A stretch of DNA of 64,000 nucleotides from Neoakkermansia glycaniphila (GTDB lineage Bacteria > Verrucomicrobiota > Verrucomicrobiia > Verrucomicrobiales > Akkermansiaceae), in NCBI RefSeq assembly GCF_001683795.1, contig NZ_LIGX01000014.1:18974-82973 (forward strand). Reading direction: 5' to 3'. The position numbers and the translations under genes were made by a program. The notes under the pieces are model-generated. The model had not been told where the DNA came from. It worked only from the letters and a program-made list of their open reading frames with translations, and did not search any database. Of this stretch, positions 46,266 through 55,437 are shown in pieces (position 1 is the stretch's first letter; the number at the start of each line of letters is the position of its first letter).

Positions 46266-47447
46266 ATGTCTACCTCGAACGTACCGTCCGTCTTTTACCA
46301 CCCCGGAGTCTTCTCCATGGGCAAATACACCGGCATCTCGCGCTACATCTGCTCCCTGCTGGACGAATTCGAGCGCATGGGCATACGCTTCGGCTTGCCG
46401 CTCCGCCATACGGACAACGGCTACCTTCCCAAAACAACCTTCTTCCCCCGCACCTCGGGAGAAACCCCGCAAGCCCCGATCTCCGCACGGCTCCTGCACG
46501 CCATCGGACGCCGCACCTCCAAAAAAGACGCCTTCGACAAACACCTGATGAGGGAAACCGCCCGCAAGGCCTTCCGCCGCGGCAACTACAACCTCATCCA
46601 CCCTACCCACACCAACGAACTCAGCCTCCTGGACTACGCGGGCAACACGCCGATGGTCATCACCATCCACGACATGATCCATGAAATCCTGCCTGAAGCC
46701 TTCCCGGCAAACGACCCCACGGCAGCCCGCAAAAAACTCTTCGCCGACCGGGCCGGACGCATCATCGCCATCTCGGAAAAAACCAAACAGGACATCATTG
46801 ACATCCTGCATATCTCGCCGGACAAAATCGACGTCGTCCACCACGGCAACTCCCTCACACTGCCCGACCAGCCCGAACTCATCCCCTGCGACCGCCCCGA
46901 CCGCTACCTGCTCTTCGTCGGACACCGCACCGCCTACAAAAACTTCGACCGCATGCTCGCGGGCCTGGCCCCTATCCTCCGCAACGACCGCACCCTCCAC
47001 CTCCTCTGTATCGGAGGCACACCGTGGACACAGCAGGAACAGGAACGCATCCGCACGCTGGACATCGCCTTGCAAATACACCAGCAATATGCCGACGACA
47101 CCCGGCTCGCCCTCCTCTACCACCACGCGCTGGCCTTCATCTTCCCTTCCTACTACGAAGGCTTCGGCCTCCCCATCCTTGAAGCCTTCGCCTGCGGTGC
47201 GCCCGTCCTCTGCGCCCGTGCCAGTTGCTTCCCCGAAATAGGCGGTGATGCCAGCCTCTACTTCGACCCCCACGATGAAAACTCCATCGGTGAAACCGTC
47301 CTCTCCACCATCCGCGACCAGGACAAACGGCAGGAAATGATCTCGCAGGGAACAGACCGACTTTCCCTCTTCACATGGGAAAAAGCGGCCCGCAACACGC
47401 TCGACAGCTACCGCCTCGCGCTTCAACAAGCATCGCACACGGCATGA
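46266..47447 (+). CDS. Family 4-like glycosyltransferase
   Basis: A 393-residue GT-B protein. The N-terminal domain has VFSMGKYTGISRYICSLL, the linker MVITIHDMIHEILPEAF, and the C-terminal nucleotide-sugar domain has YLLFVGHRTAYKNFD and the diagnostic EGFGLPILEAFACGAPVLC. Group 4 enzymes transfer sugars during polysaccharide assembly. The ATG at 46266 is preferred; an upstream in-frame start at 46239 lies in the argG terminator. Its stop overlaps the hexapeptide acyltransferase start (ATGA). Sugar donor and acceptor are unknown. Confidence 0.85.
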   Translation: MSTSNVPSVFYHPGVFSMGKYTGISRYICSLLDEFERMGIRFGLPLRHTDNGYLPKTTFFPRTSGETPQAPISARLLHAIGRRTSKKDAFDKHLMRETARKAFRRGNYNLIHPTHTNELSLLDYAGNTPMVITIHDMIHEILPEAFPANDPTAARKKLFADRAGRIIAISEKTKQDIIDILHISPDKIDVVHHGNSLTLPDQPELIPCDRPDRYLLFVGHRTAYKNFDRMLAGLAPILRNDRTLHLLCIGGTPWTQQEQERIRTLDIALQIHQQYADDTRLALLYHHALAFIFPSYYEGFGLPILEAFACGAPVLCARASCFPEIGGDASLYFDPHDENSIGETVLSTIRDQDKRQEMISQGTDRLSLFTWEKAARNTLDSYRLALQQASHTA

Positions 47448-48046
47448 ACCCCGTCAAAAAAACCATCTTCCGCATCCTTGCCTCCCTCTCGCGGGCATGG
47501 TGCCGCATACACGGGGCTCAAATCGCCCCCACCGCCCTCATCACCGGATTTCCCCACATCAAAGTACGCCGGGGAGCCACCCTCATCCTTGAAGAAGGAA
47601 CCACCGTTCACTCCCTGCGCGGCATGAACCCCGTCCTCACCACGCGAGCCACTCTGGCCGCCAATGCGGACGGAGCCGAACTCATCCTGAAAAAAGGCGC
47701 AGGCATCAGCGGCGCCTGCATCGTCTGCACATCCCGCATCGTCATCGGGGAAAACTCCATCATCGGGGCAGACGCCCTCATCCTCGACAACGACGCCCAC
47801 CTGCCGGACACCCGTCCGGGCTGGATCTCCACCCTCACCCAAAAAAAACACGGCCGCCCCATCACCATCGGCGCCAACTGCTTCATCGGCGCGCGTGCCA
47901 TCATCCTCAAAGGAGTCACCATCGGCGACGGAGCCGTTATTGCAGCAGGAACCGTCGTCACGCGCGACGTCCCCCCGGCACACCTCGCCTGCGGCAACCC
48001 TGCCCAATGCACTCCGCTCCCCGAGCGCATGCGGCAATCGTCATAA
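47444..48046 (+). CDS. Hexapeptide-repeat acyltransferase (LbH fold)
   Basis: A 200-residue left-handed beta-helix protein with hexapeptide repeats from about residue 40 (e.g. IVIGENSIIGADALI, TIGANCFIGARAIIL, GVTIGDGAVIAAGTVV) and the typical ending CGNPAQ. The family O- or N-acetylates sugars of surface polysaccharides. The ATG at 47444 overlaps the preceding glycosyltransferase stop. Its TAA touches the TGA of the OafA-type gene, which runs towards it (48041-48046), so the two genes converge with overlapping stop codons. Confidence 0.85.
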   Translation: MNPVKKTIFRILASLSRAWCRIHGAQIAPTALITGFPHIKVRRGATLILEEGTTVHSLRGMNPVLTTRATLAANADGAELILKKGAGISGACIVCTSRIVIGENSIIGADALILDNDAHLPDTRPGWISTLTQKKHGRPITIGANCFIGARAIILKGVTIGDGAVIAAGTVVTRDVPPAHLACGNPAQCTPLPERMRQSS

Positions 48047-50179
48047 ACCCGTACCGCCGGACACGCCTCTCTTCTTCACCTTCTCTTCCCGAAGGTACGG
48101 AAGCAGATAATTCCCGATCACCCGTGCAGCGTCATCATCCAGATGATCGTCATCCGTATACCACGACGCCCCCGTTTTCGGATTCACGATCGGAAACACA
48201 TCCCCTTGCCGCAGCACCTCCTCAACACGCAAAACCTTAGCCAGCCCTTCCTCCTCCAAACGCCTGAACGCCTCACGCGCATATGCCGTCTCCTTCAAAT
48301 AACGCTCGCGGGGAACGGCCAGCCTTGCAGCCCAATCGTTCCCCGAAGAACCGACAATCAACGAACGGGCATACAGCTCCGTCGGATACAACTCATCGGG
48401 CGCAATCTGTGCATCGCGAATCACCGGAGTCTGAGACAACACATAACACTGCGCCCCGGATTGGCCCAGCACCCGAGTCAGGCGCGACAGGAACGAATAC
48501 ACATTCGCATCGTCTGCATGCAAGTTCCTCGAAATCATCACCACACGAATACCCGACAACTTCACATACTCCACCAACTGCTTCAGGAAACGGCCCTGAG
48601 GATCCTGCAAATCGTCCTGAAAATCATGCGTCACATGCGCATTCTGAACCACGAGCACGCCCGAAAGACCGTTCTGCTTGCAAACAGCATCCAAACCATG
48701 TTCAAAATGCCCCGTATGGCTATCTCCAATCATCAAAAACGAAGGAGAATACCTGGTATCGCCGATATAATACAACTCCGTCAGCGGAGCCTGTGAATAC
48801 AGCCGGAACGCCGGATTCTCGCGGTTCGCGCCCCAACGGCCCAAACCGCCCACCGTACCGACCGTCTGCTGCAACTGCTTCTCGAACACGCTCTGCTCGC
48901 GATGCTTCCAACCGTCTAATCGCTGTTGCCACATCCCGGCATGGAACTTCCAGCGCGCGGTAAAAGCGTCGGATGCGAACCGCCCGTTAGGCGCACTCGC
49001 ATTGGCCTGAGGATGCACCACATCGCGCCAGCCATCACTGGCCAGCGTCGCCACGCACAAAACCGTCGTCAAACACATCCCCGTACCGGCCAGCAGAAAA
49101 TAACGCGACGGCTTCCAATCGGACACGCGGAAAGGCAACTCCAAAAACTTCCACGACAAACACGCCATCAAACAGGAAACGGCAAACATACCCATATATT
49201 CCCACCAGAACAACGGACTGGGAGACAAAACATCGGCAAACCGCACATACTTCCAGAAAACGATCACGGGCCAGTGCCAGAGATACAGCGAATAGGAAAT
49301 TTTGCCGACAAAAACGAACGGAGAAGAACGCAACATCCCTCCGACACACCCCACACCCCCATACCTCAGCACCAGCAAAGCCCCGGCCACGGAAGGCAGA
49401 GCAGCCAAACCGGGAAAAGCCGTAGTCGGCGTATAAAACAAATAGGGATAAACAATCAGCATCAACCCGGCCAGTGCAGGCCAATCATGCCATCTCCGCA
49501 ACTGATCCCGAGACATCGCAGGCACAAACGCCAGCAACCCTCCCGCCATCAACTCCCAGCTCCTGTATTGCAGCAGATAAAACGCCGATTTTGCATCACC
49601 CTGCTCCATCGCCGCCCAAGCCAGATACAGGGATGCGAACGTCAATAAAAACAGCACGGGCACCATCAGCGGCCTGATATACTTGTACAGCGCCCATATC
49701 AGAATGGGCACAAACACATAAAACTGCTCCTCCACACTCAGGGACCATAAATTCAACAACGGATTACTATGGCATCGGGAGGCGAAATAGCCGCCTTCAT
49801 TCCAGAAATAGAAATTGCTCAGAAAAAAACAGGAACTCTGCGCAGCTCCGGCCCAATACATCAGCAAACTGGCCGAAAACAGGCATAATCCTATCAGGAA
49901 AACGCCCAGAATCAGACCGAAATAAGCGGGAAAAATACGCTTGATGCGCTTCTTGTAGAAATCCTGCACCGTAAACGTTCCGGAACGCACGCTCGACAGA
50001 ATGCCACGAGTAATCAAATACCCGGAAATCACGAAAAACACATCCACCCCGGTATAGCCGCCGGAACAAATCGCCGGAGACAAATGGTACAGAAGCACAG
50101 GAATCACGGCCAGCGCCCGCAACCCGTCAATATGGGGAAAATAGGTAGAGTGGATATAGGAGGGAGCAGGACTGTTCAT
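48041..50179 (-). CDS. OafA/YrhL-type acyltransferase with SGNH C-terminus
   Basis: The N-terminal part (about 1-370) is an acyltransferase 3 membrane domain with HIDGLRALAVIPVLLYH (catalytic H), FFVISGYLI and about ten membrane helices. The C-terminal soluble part has an SGNH-like block, PSFLMIGDSHTGHFEHG, and a late DxxH-type block near YTDDDHLDDDA. Such fusions O-acetylate surface glycans such as O-antigen. The ATG at 50179 starts at the membrane domain; the upstream GTG at 50212 adds 11 residues. No Shine-Dalgarno seen. Confidence 0.88.
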   Translation of the reverse strand: MNSPAPSYIHSTYFPHIDGLRALAVIPVLLYHLSPAICSGGYTGVDVFFVISGYLITRGILSSVRSGTFTVQDFYKKRIKRIFPAYFGLILGVFLIGLCLFSASLLMYWAGAAQSSCFFLSNFYFWNEGGYFASRCHSNPLLNLWSLSVEEQFYVFVPILIWALYKYIRPLMVPVLFLLTFASLYLAWAAMEQGDAKSAFYLLQYRSWELMAGGLLAFVPAMSRDQLRRWHDWPALAGLMLIVYPYLFYTPTTAFPGLAALPSVAGALLVLRYGGVGCVGGMLRSSPFVFVGKISYSLYLWHWPVIVFWKYVRFADVLSPSPLFWWEYMGMFAVSCLMACLSWKFLELPFRVSDWKPSRYFLLAGTGMCLTTVLCVATLASDGWRDVVHPQANASAPNGRFASDAFTARWKFHAGMWQQRLDGWKHREQSVFEKQLQQTVGTVGGLGRWGANRENPAFRLYSQAPLTELYYIGDTRYSPSFLMIGDSHTGHFEHGLDAVCKQNGLSGVLVVQNAHVTHDFQDDLQDPQGRFLKQLVEYVKLSGIRVVMISRNLHADDANVYSFLSRLTRVLGQSGAQCYVLSQTPVIRDAQIAPDELYPTELYARSLIVGSSGNDWAARLAVPRERYLKETAYAREAFRRLEEEGLAKVLRVEEVLRQGDVFPIVNPKTGASWYTDDDHLDDDAARVIGNYLLPYLREEKVKKRGVSGGTGL

Positions 50180-50239
50180 TGCATGGAGATGCAATGAAAT
50201 ATACAAAAACACGTGTTAAGTCAAGCCCTACTCAGCATA

Positions 50240-51961
50240 TCATACCCGCCCGTTCTTCTCCGCAAGGCCTGCCAGCCATCTGCTCTGCTCCATCCCAGCC
50301 GCCTCTTCCGCCGTAAAACCCATCCGGGGCCGCCAGTTGATGCCTCCCACCGTACCCGGAACATTCAGGCGGCGACCGTCATCGAACAGCTCCGTCCACA
50401 TCATCGCCACATAGCGCGAACGGCACGCCAGCAAGGCATCGAACATCGCATTCTTGATCTGCGGATTCCAGGCGGCCAGCACCGTCTCCTCGTTCATGCC
50501 GCAAAACTCGGCGAAACACATCAGAACGCGCCTTCCGTCCTCGTACCCCGCCTTCAAGGCATCCATCTCCTCCTTGCCGGGGACGGGCTGCGCCGCTTCC
50601 GCACCGCGAAAGGCTTTCACCTTCTCCCAACACTCATTCCATGTATCCACAATCGGCGGAAAATCGTGCGTCGCATACACCGCAAACGAACAGGGATGAT
50701 ACGCATCACCCATCACAATATGCCCGTCTTCCCGAATCTCCCAGTGGGGAATCTTGAACCCGGCAATCCGGAGCAACTGCAAATCGGGCCGCACGTAATC
50801 CGGCACACAGCCCAGATCCTCCCCTATCACCACCGCCGAAGGATCGGCCTCCAGCAGCACGCGCAGCAACCTGTCGCCCTGCGCCAGATTCAACTTCCGA
50901 TCCTCCTCCGTCCAGTCCGGTCTCGGCTGGAAACCGGGTCGCCGTCCGCCGCAACGCGCTGCCGCTTCATCCGGCGTCAGAGAAAGATACACGGGATTCT
51001 CCTCCGGAATCCACGGGAAAGCATAAATACGGTAAAACCCCAGAATATGATCCACGCGGTACATCCTGAAAATACGCGTCGTCATCCGGATGCGCCGCTT
51101 CCACCAGGCAAAACCGTCCTCCGCCATCTCCTCCCAGCGGTACAGGGGAATCCCCCAGTTCTGCCCCCACTTCGCCGTAAACGGATCATCCGCAAAATCC
51201 CCCTCGGCAGGAGCACCGCCCGACCACGAAACATCGAAATTCCGGCGCTCGAAAAACACATCCGCACTGGCCATCGCCACCCCGATCGGAATATCGCCCA
51301 TCAAAGCCACACCCCGGCTATCCGCATACCGCCGCACATCATCCCACTGCATGAAAGCCAGCCACTGCAGCCACTTCTCATACAGCATGGCATCGCCATA
51401 CTCCTCCGACATCAACCGCACACGATCGGGATCCTGCTCCGGCCACTTCCACCACTCGCAGGAACCGAACAGGCGAGACATCACGCGGAAACACGCGAAA
51501 TCGTCCAGCCAAGCATCCTGCAACAGCACCCAATCCTGAAAATCCCTGCGTCTGCCTTCGAAAGCCTCTCCATCCCGGAAAACATCCCACGCACGCTTCA
51601 GCATCACCGCCTTCCATGCCCGCACGCGAGCATAATCCACCAGCGCCGGATCGCTCGCCGGATGCAGAGCATCCATCCCGATCTCCGAAGGCTGCGCCAG
51701 CTCCGGCAACCCCGGAACCCACTCCGGCTCCAAAGCTAGATACATCGGCTCCAAAGCCACGGAACTGACGGCTGAATACGGAGACGGAGCCTCCCCCTCA
51801 CCCAGAGCATTCACAGGCAAAAGCTGCAAAAAACCGACACCGTGATCGGCGGCCCAATCGATCCATTCCTTCAATGCCGCCAAATCCCCAATACCGTGAT
51901 CATTCTTCCGGCGAAGGGAAAACAGAGGCAACAACACACCAGTCATGCGCGCATTCTTCAT
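50240..51961 (-). CDS. malQ: 4-alpha-glucanotransferase MalQ (amylomaltase, GH77)
   Basis: A 573-residue GH77 enzyme: LLPLFSLRRKNDHGIGDL, the nucleophile D304 in YRVDHILGFYRI, acid/base E381 in VIGEDLGCVP, and D433 in THDFPPI. It rearranges alpha-1,4-glucans in glycogen or maltodextrin use. Length fits bacterial amylomaltase without the extra N-terminal domains of plant DPE2. It faces the OafA-type gene on the same strand and diverges from the two-component pair. No other glucan genes are in the window. Confidence 0.92.
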   Translation of the reverse strand: MKNARMTGVLLPLFSLRRKNDHGIGDLAALKEWIDWAADHGVGFLQLLPVNALGEGEAPSPYSAVSSVALEPMYLALEPEWVPGLPELAQPSEIGMDALHPASDPALVDYARVRAWKAVMLKRAWDVFRDGEAFEGRRRDFQDWVLLQDAWLDDFACFRVMSRLFGSCEWWKWPEQDPDRVRLMSEEYGDAMLYEKWLQWLAFMQWDDVRRYADSRGVALMGDIPIGVAMASADVFFERRNFDVSWSGGAPAEGDFADDPFTAKWGQNWGIPLYRWEEMAEDGFAWWKRRIRMTTRIFRMYRVDHILGFYRIYAFPWIPEENPVYLSLTPDEAAARCGGRRPGFQPRPDWTEEDRKLNLAQGDRLLRVLLEADPSAVVIGEDLGCVPDYVRPDLQLLRIAGFKIPHWEIREDGHIVMGDAYHPCSFAVYATHDFPPIVDTWNECWEKVKAFRGAEAAQPVPGKEEMDALKAGYEDGRRVLMCFAEFCGMNEETVLAAWNPQIKNAMFDALLACRSRYVAMMWTELFDDGRRLNVPGTVGGINWRPRMGFTAEEAAGMEQSRWLAGLAEKNGRV

Positions 51962-52100
51962 CAGGCAACAGTCTATGAACGGGAAGCTCCCTGCTTCCGG
52001 TTCCCTTCACTCTATAGGAGACCGGCACGCAAGGCAAGAACAAACAGCTCGATGAAAACACGCGAACGAACCTGTTACACTCTTGTTGCAGAACTCTTGC

Positions 52101-52128
52101 TTGAAAAGCGGCCCATCCGTGCTATCCT
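52101..52128 (+). promoter_or_regulatory. Sigma70 promoter giving a leaderless message for the OmpR-type regulator
   Basis: TTGAAA (52101-52106), a 16-base spacer and TATCCT (52123-52128). The -10 ends six bases before the ATG at 52135, so the transcript would start at or next to the start codon. Confidence 0.6.
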
Positions 52129-52134
52129 GAATGC

Positions 52135-52836
52135 ATGAATAACCGCTGCATCCTCATCGCGGAAGACGACGCATCCATCCGTCAGGCTCTGGCCGACGCC
52201 CTCACCGGAACCGGCTACACCGTCCATGAAGCGGGCGACGGCCGCAAGGCCCTCGAAATCCTCTTCACCCAGCATATTGACCTCGCCCTGCTCGACGTCA
52301 ACATGCCCGAGGCGGACGGCTTCAAAGTACTGGCCATCATGGAAAAAGAATGCCCGGGCATCCCCGCCATCATGCTCACCGCCCGAGGCGAAGAAACCGA
52401 CCGCATCAAAGGACTGCAACTCGGCGCGGACGATTATGTCGTCAAACCCTTCAGCATCCTCGAACTCATGGCCCGCATCACGGCCGTCCTCCGCCGCTCG
52501 CCCGAACGCCCCAAAATGCCAGCCATCCCCTCCTTCCCCGGCGGAACGATCGACCCTTCCGCCCGAACCGTCATCTTCGACGACGGACGCACCGTCGCCC
52601 TCTCGGAAAAGGAATTCGACCTCCTCGTCTACTTCCTCCGCCACCCGAACCGCATCATCGCACAAGAAGAACTCCTCATCCGCGTCTGGGGAAAATCAGC
52701 CAAACCCTCGCAAACCCGCACCATCCCCGTCACCCTAGCCCGCCTCCGCGAAAAACTCGGCAGCGACTCCGCCCTCACCCGGGGCTTTGAAAACATGCGC
52801 GGCATCGGATACAGCTGGACACCTCCCGTCATTTAG
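52135..52836 (+). CDS. OmpR-family response regulator
   Basis: A 233-residue protein with a receiver domain (DD at 11-12, phosphoacceptor D54 in LLDVNMPEADG, T in MLTARG, K in YVVKPF) and a winged-helix DNA-binding domain ending in RGIGYSWTPP. It is two bases before the histidine kinase, which is presumably its partner. The short leader suggests leaderless translation. The target genes are not visible. Confidence 0.94.
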   Translation: MNNRCILIAEDDASIRQALADALTGTGYTVHEAGDGRKALEILFTQHIDLALLDVNMPEADGFKVLAIMEKECPGIPAIMLTARGEETDRIKGLQLGADDYVVKPFSILELMARITAVLRRSPERPKMPAIPSFPGGTIDPSARTVIFDDGRTVALSEKEFDLLVYFLRHPNRIIAQEELLIRVWGKSAKPSQTRTIPVTLARLREKLGSDSALTRGFENMRGIGYSWTPPVI

Positions 52837-52838
52837 GC

Positions 52839-54455
52839 ATGAAACTGCGCCTCCCCTGGATCATCGCCATCATCGTCACCCTCGTCCTCGGGGGCATGGC
52901 GTGGCTCGCGTATGAAGCGAAAACACTGGAAAAACGCTTTGCCAGCCTCGACAGGAAAGCGCAAACAGAACGCCTGCTCCAAATATCCCTCGAAACCGTC
53001 AACACCGAACTCGGCCGCCTCCTTCAACCGGAAATCGACCGCCCCTTCTACGAATACCATGAAACCTACGCACCCGGCCTCCCTGAAGAAAAACGGCTGA
53101 ACAACACCCGCACCTCCCATCCGCTGGCACCATCCCCACTCCAAACGCAAACTCCCGGCTGGATCAAGGGATACTTCATGATCACCCCGGACAGAAAACT
53201 GAACACCCCCGCACAGGACAAGCAAATCCTCTCATGGATCAAGGAAACGCCCGGCCTCCTTTCCAACATGTACAACAAGGCGGAAAACCCCTCCGCCCCT
53301 GTCGTCATCCCCGGTGAAACGCCGCCTCGCCCCACAAACAGCATCGGCACTATCTCCATCACCGAACAATTCGAAACTGACCCCTACATCCCCGTCGTAG
53401 CCTCCCTGCCCCATGGGAGCTTCTTCGCATGGTGGTACAAAAACAACCTCATCTTCATGCGCGGCATCCGCACCACCCACGGATACTACACGCAAGGCTT
53501 CATCGTCGAAAAACAAACCCTCGAAAAACTCCTCCTCCCTCTGGTGGACAAACACCTCCCCAAACCCGCCCTCAACGCAGAACACACCCTCGGCGCAGGC
53601 AACATCAACCGCCTCCCGATCACCCTAGCACCGGGTCCGGAAATCATCCTACCCGACATGACAGCGCGCACCCGCGCCCTCAACAGCGCCATCCTCTCCA
53701 TCTACCTCATCCCCGGCATCGCTGCCGTCCTCGTCATCGGCCTCCTCATCTTCTATAGCCGCCTCGTTCGCCGGAGAGACGACTTCGTCTCCACCATCAC
53801 CCACGAACTACGCACCCCCCTCACCTCCATCACCCTCTACGCCGAAATGCTTGAGCACAACATGGTGCCCGACTCCAAAAAACACGAATACTACACCTCC
53901 CTCTACAAAGAAAGCACCCGCCTCTCACGCCTCGTGGAAAACGTCCTCGCCTTCTCCAAGCTCACGCGCGGCAAACTGCGCGGCAGGCAGGACTGCGACA
54001 CCGGGGAAAACATCTTCAACCAGGTCGTCGACAAAATCCGCCCGCGCCTTGAAGAAGCAGGCTTCACCGTCAGCCTCGCCATCGCCCCGCAGGCACGCAT
54101 CCTCCCCATCCGTACCGACATCATCTCCCTCGAACAAATCCTCGGCAACCTCGCCGACAACGCCATCAAATACGGCAAAGGCAACGAAAAACCCGCCATC
54201 CAGATCACCGTCCAGCTCCTCCCTCGCCGTGTCCTCATCCGCTTCCGGGACAACGGCCCCGGCATCGCCTTCGAAACCCGCCGCACCCTCTTCACCGCCT
54301 TCAGCCGCTCCGCCAAAGCCAACGCAGGCAAACAGCCCGGCATCGGCCTCGGACTCACCCTCTCGCGCGACATCGCCAAATCCATCGGCGGAGACCTCAG
54401 CCTCGAAAGCTCCAGCCTCACCGGCGCCTGCTTCATCCTCACCATCCCGGCCTGA
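52839..54455 (+). CDS. Sensor histidine kinase, partner of the OmpR-type regulator
   Basis: A 538-residue kinase. Membrane helices at about 8-25 and 286-306 enclose a periplasmic domain of about 260 residues, much longer than usual and unrecognised. A short linker leads to the phosphoacceptor H322 in THELRTPLTS, then the ATP-binding domain with NLADNAIKYG, DNGPGI and GIGLGLTLSRDI. No HAMP domain is evident. The gene converges on the peptide-importer genes with only 18 bases between. The sensed signal is unknown. Confidence 0.93.
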   Translation: MKLRLPWIIAIIVTLVLGGMAWLAYEAKTLEKRFASLDRKAQTERLLQISLETVNTELGRLLQPEIDRPFYEYHETYAPGLPEEKRLNNTRTSHPLAPSPLQTQTPGWIKGYFMITPDRKLNTPAQDKQILSWIKETPGLLSNMYNKAENPSAPVVIPGETPPRPTNSIGTISITEQFETDPYIPVVASLPHGSFFAWWYKNNLIFMRGIRTTHGYYTQGFIVEKQTLEKLLLPLVDKHLPKPALNAEHTLGAGNINRLPITLAPGPEIILPDMTARTRALNSAILSIYLIPGIAAVLVIGLLIFYSRLVRRRDDFVSTITHELRTPLTSITLYAEMLEHNMVPDSKKHEYYTSLYKESTRLSRLVENVLAFSKLTRGKLRGRQDCDTGENIFNQVVDKIRPRLEEAGFTVSLAIAPQARILPIRTDIISLEQILGNLADNAIKYGKGNEKPAIQITVQLLPRRVLIRFRDNGPGIAFETRRTLFTAFSRSAKANAGKQPGIGLGLTLSRDIAKSIGGDLSLESSSLTGACFILTIPA

Positions 54456-54473
54456 CCCCTCGCCGGCCTCCCC

Positions 54474-55436
54474 TTAATCCTTCGACGCCCGCGGATCGAT
54501 CGCATCCCGCAGCCCGTCGCCGAGGAAATTCAGCGCCAGAAGCGTCAGCGAGAAAAACAGCGCCGGAAACAACAGCAGCTCCGGACTCACCTCCATCCGA
54601 TCCGCACCCTCCTTAATCAGCGTACCCCATGAAGAATTCGGAGCCTTCACCCCAAGACCGAGGAACGAAAGCACCGACTCCAGCAGCATAATGCCCGGCA
54701 CGGCCAGCGTCGTATACACCACCACCGTACCGAACAAATTCGGCGCGATATGGGAAAAAAGAATCCTCAAATGCCCAAGCCCCAGCGACCGCGCCGCCAC
54801 AACATAATCCTGTCCCTTGATCTCCATCGTCTGCGTCCGCACAATACGGGCCAAAGTCAGCCACCCCAGCGCACCGATCGCCACGAAAAGCGGCACCAGA
54901 CTCGTCATTGGAGCCACATCCTCCCTCGCCCAGCCCGTCGCCCCCACCAGCCAATCCGTCAACTCGCGCGAAGGCTCCTCGATACTCAACGAAAACACAA
55001 TCACCAGCACGATAAACGGCAGGGCGAACAACACATCCACCGCCCGCATCATCACACTATCCGTCCGCCCTCCCGCGTATCCCGAAACCAGCCCGAACGT
55101 CAACCCGATCACCAGCGAAACAGCTGTCGCCACCAGCCCCACCAGCAGAGAAATACGGCCGCCGTACAACACGCGGGCAAGCAAATCGCGCCCCAGCTGA
55201 TCCGTCCCGAACGGATGCTCCCACGACGGCCCAGCCGTAATATTCGTCAAATCCATCCGATTCGGAGCCTCCACCCACGGAGTCGCAGGCAGCACATAAC
55301 ACGCCGCCACCATTGCCAGCAGGAAAAACAGCGACACCATTGCCGCCCTATTGCGGCACAGCCGAAGCCGGGCATCCTTCCAAAGAGAATTGCCAGCCAG
55401 AGCCTTATTGCCGGAGAAACCATTCATGGTAGCCAT
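54474..55436 (-). CDS. Peptide ABC transporter permease OppC/DppC-like
   Basis: A 320-residue permease with one N-terminal membrane helix (FFLLAMVAACYVLP) and five more, and the EAA-type loop in IRIVRTQTMEIKGQDYVVAAR (cytoplasmic contact for the ATPase). The N-terminal HPFGTDQLGRDLLAR motif is diagnostic for OppC. It is one base away from the oppB-like gene. No ATPase gene follows; the run ends here against the histidine kinase. Confidence 0.92.
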   Translation of the reverse strand: MATMNGFSGNKALAGNSLWKDARLRLCRNRAAMVSLFFLLAMVAACYVLPATPWVEAPNRMDLTNITAGPSWEHPFGTDQLGRDLLARVLYGGRISLLVGLVATAVSLVIGLTFGLVSGYAGGRTDSVMMRAVDVLFALPFIVLVIVFSLSIEEPSRELTDWLVGATGWAREDVAPMTSLVPLFVAIGALGWLTLARIVRTQTMEIKGQDYVVAARSLGLGHLRILFSHIAPNLFGTVVVYTTLAVPGIMLLESVLSFLGLGVKAPNSSWGTLIKEGADRMEVSPELLLFPALFFSLTLLALNFLGDGLRDAIDPRASKD

Positions 55437-55437
55437 A

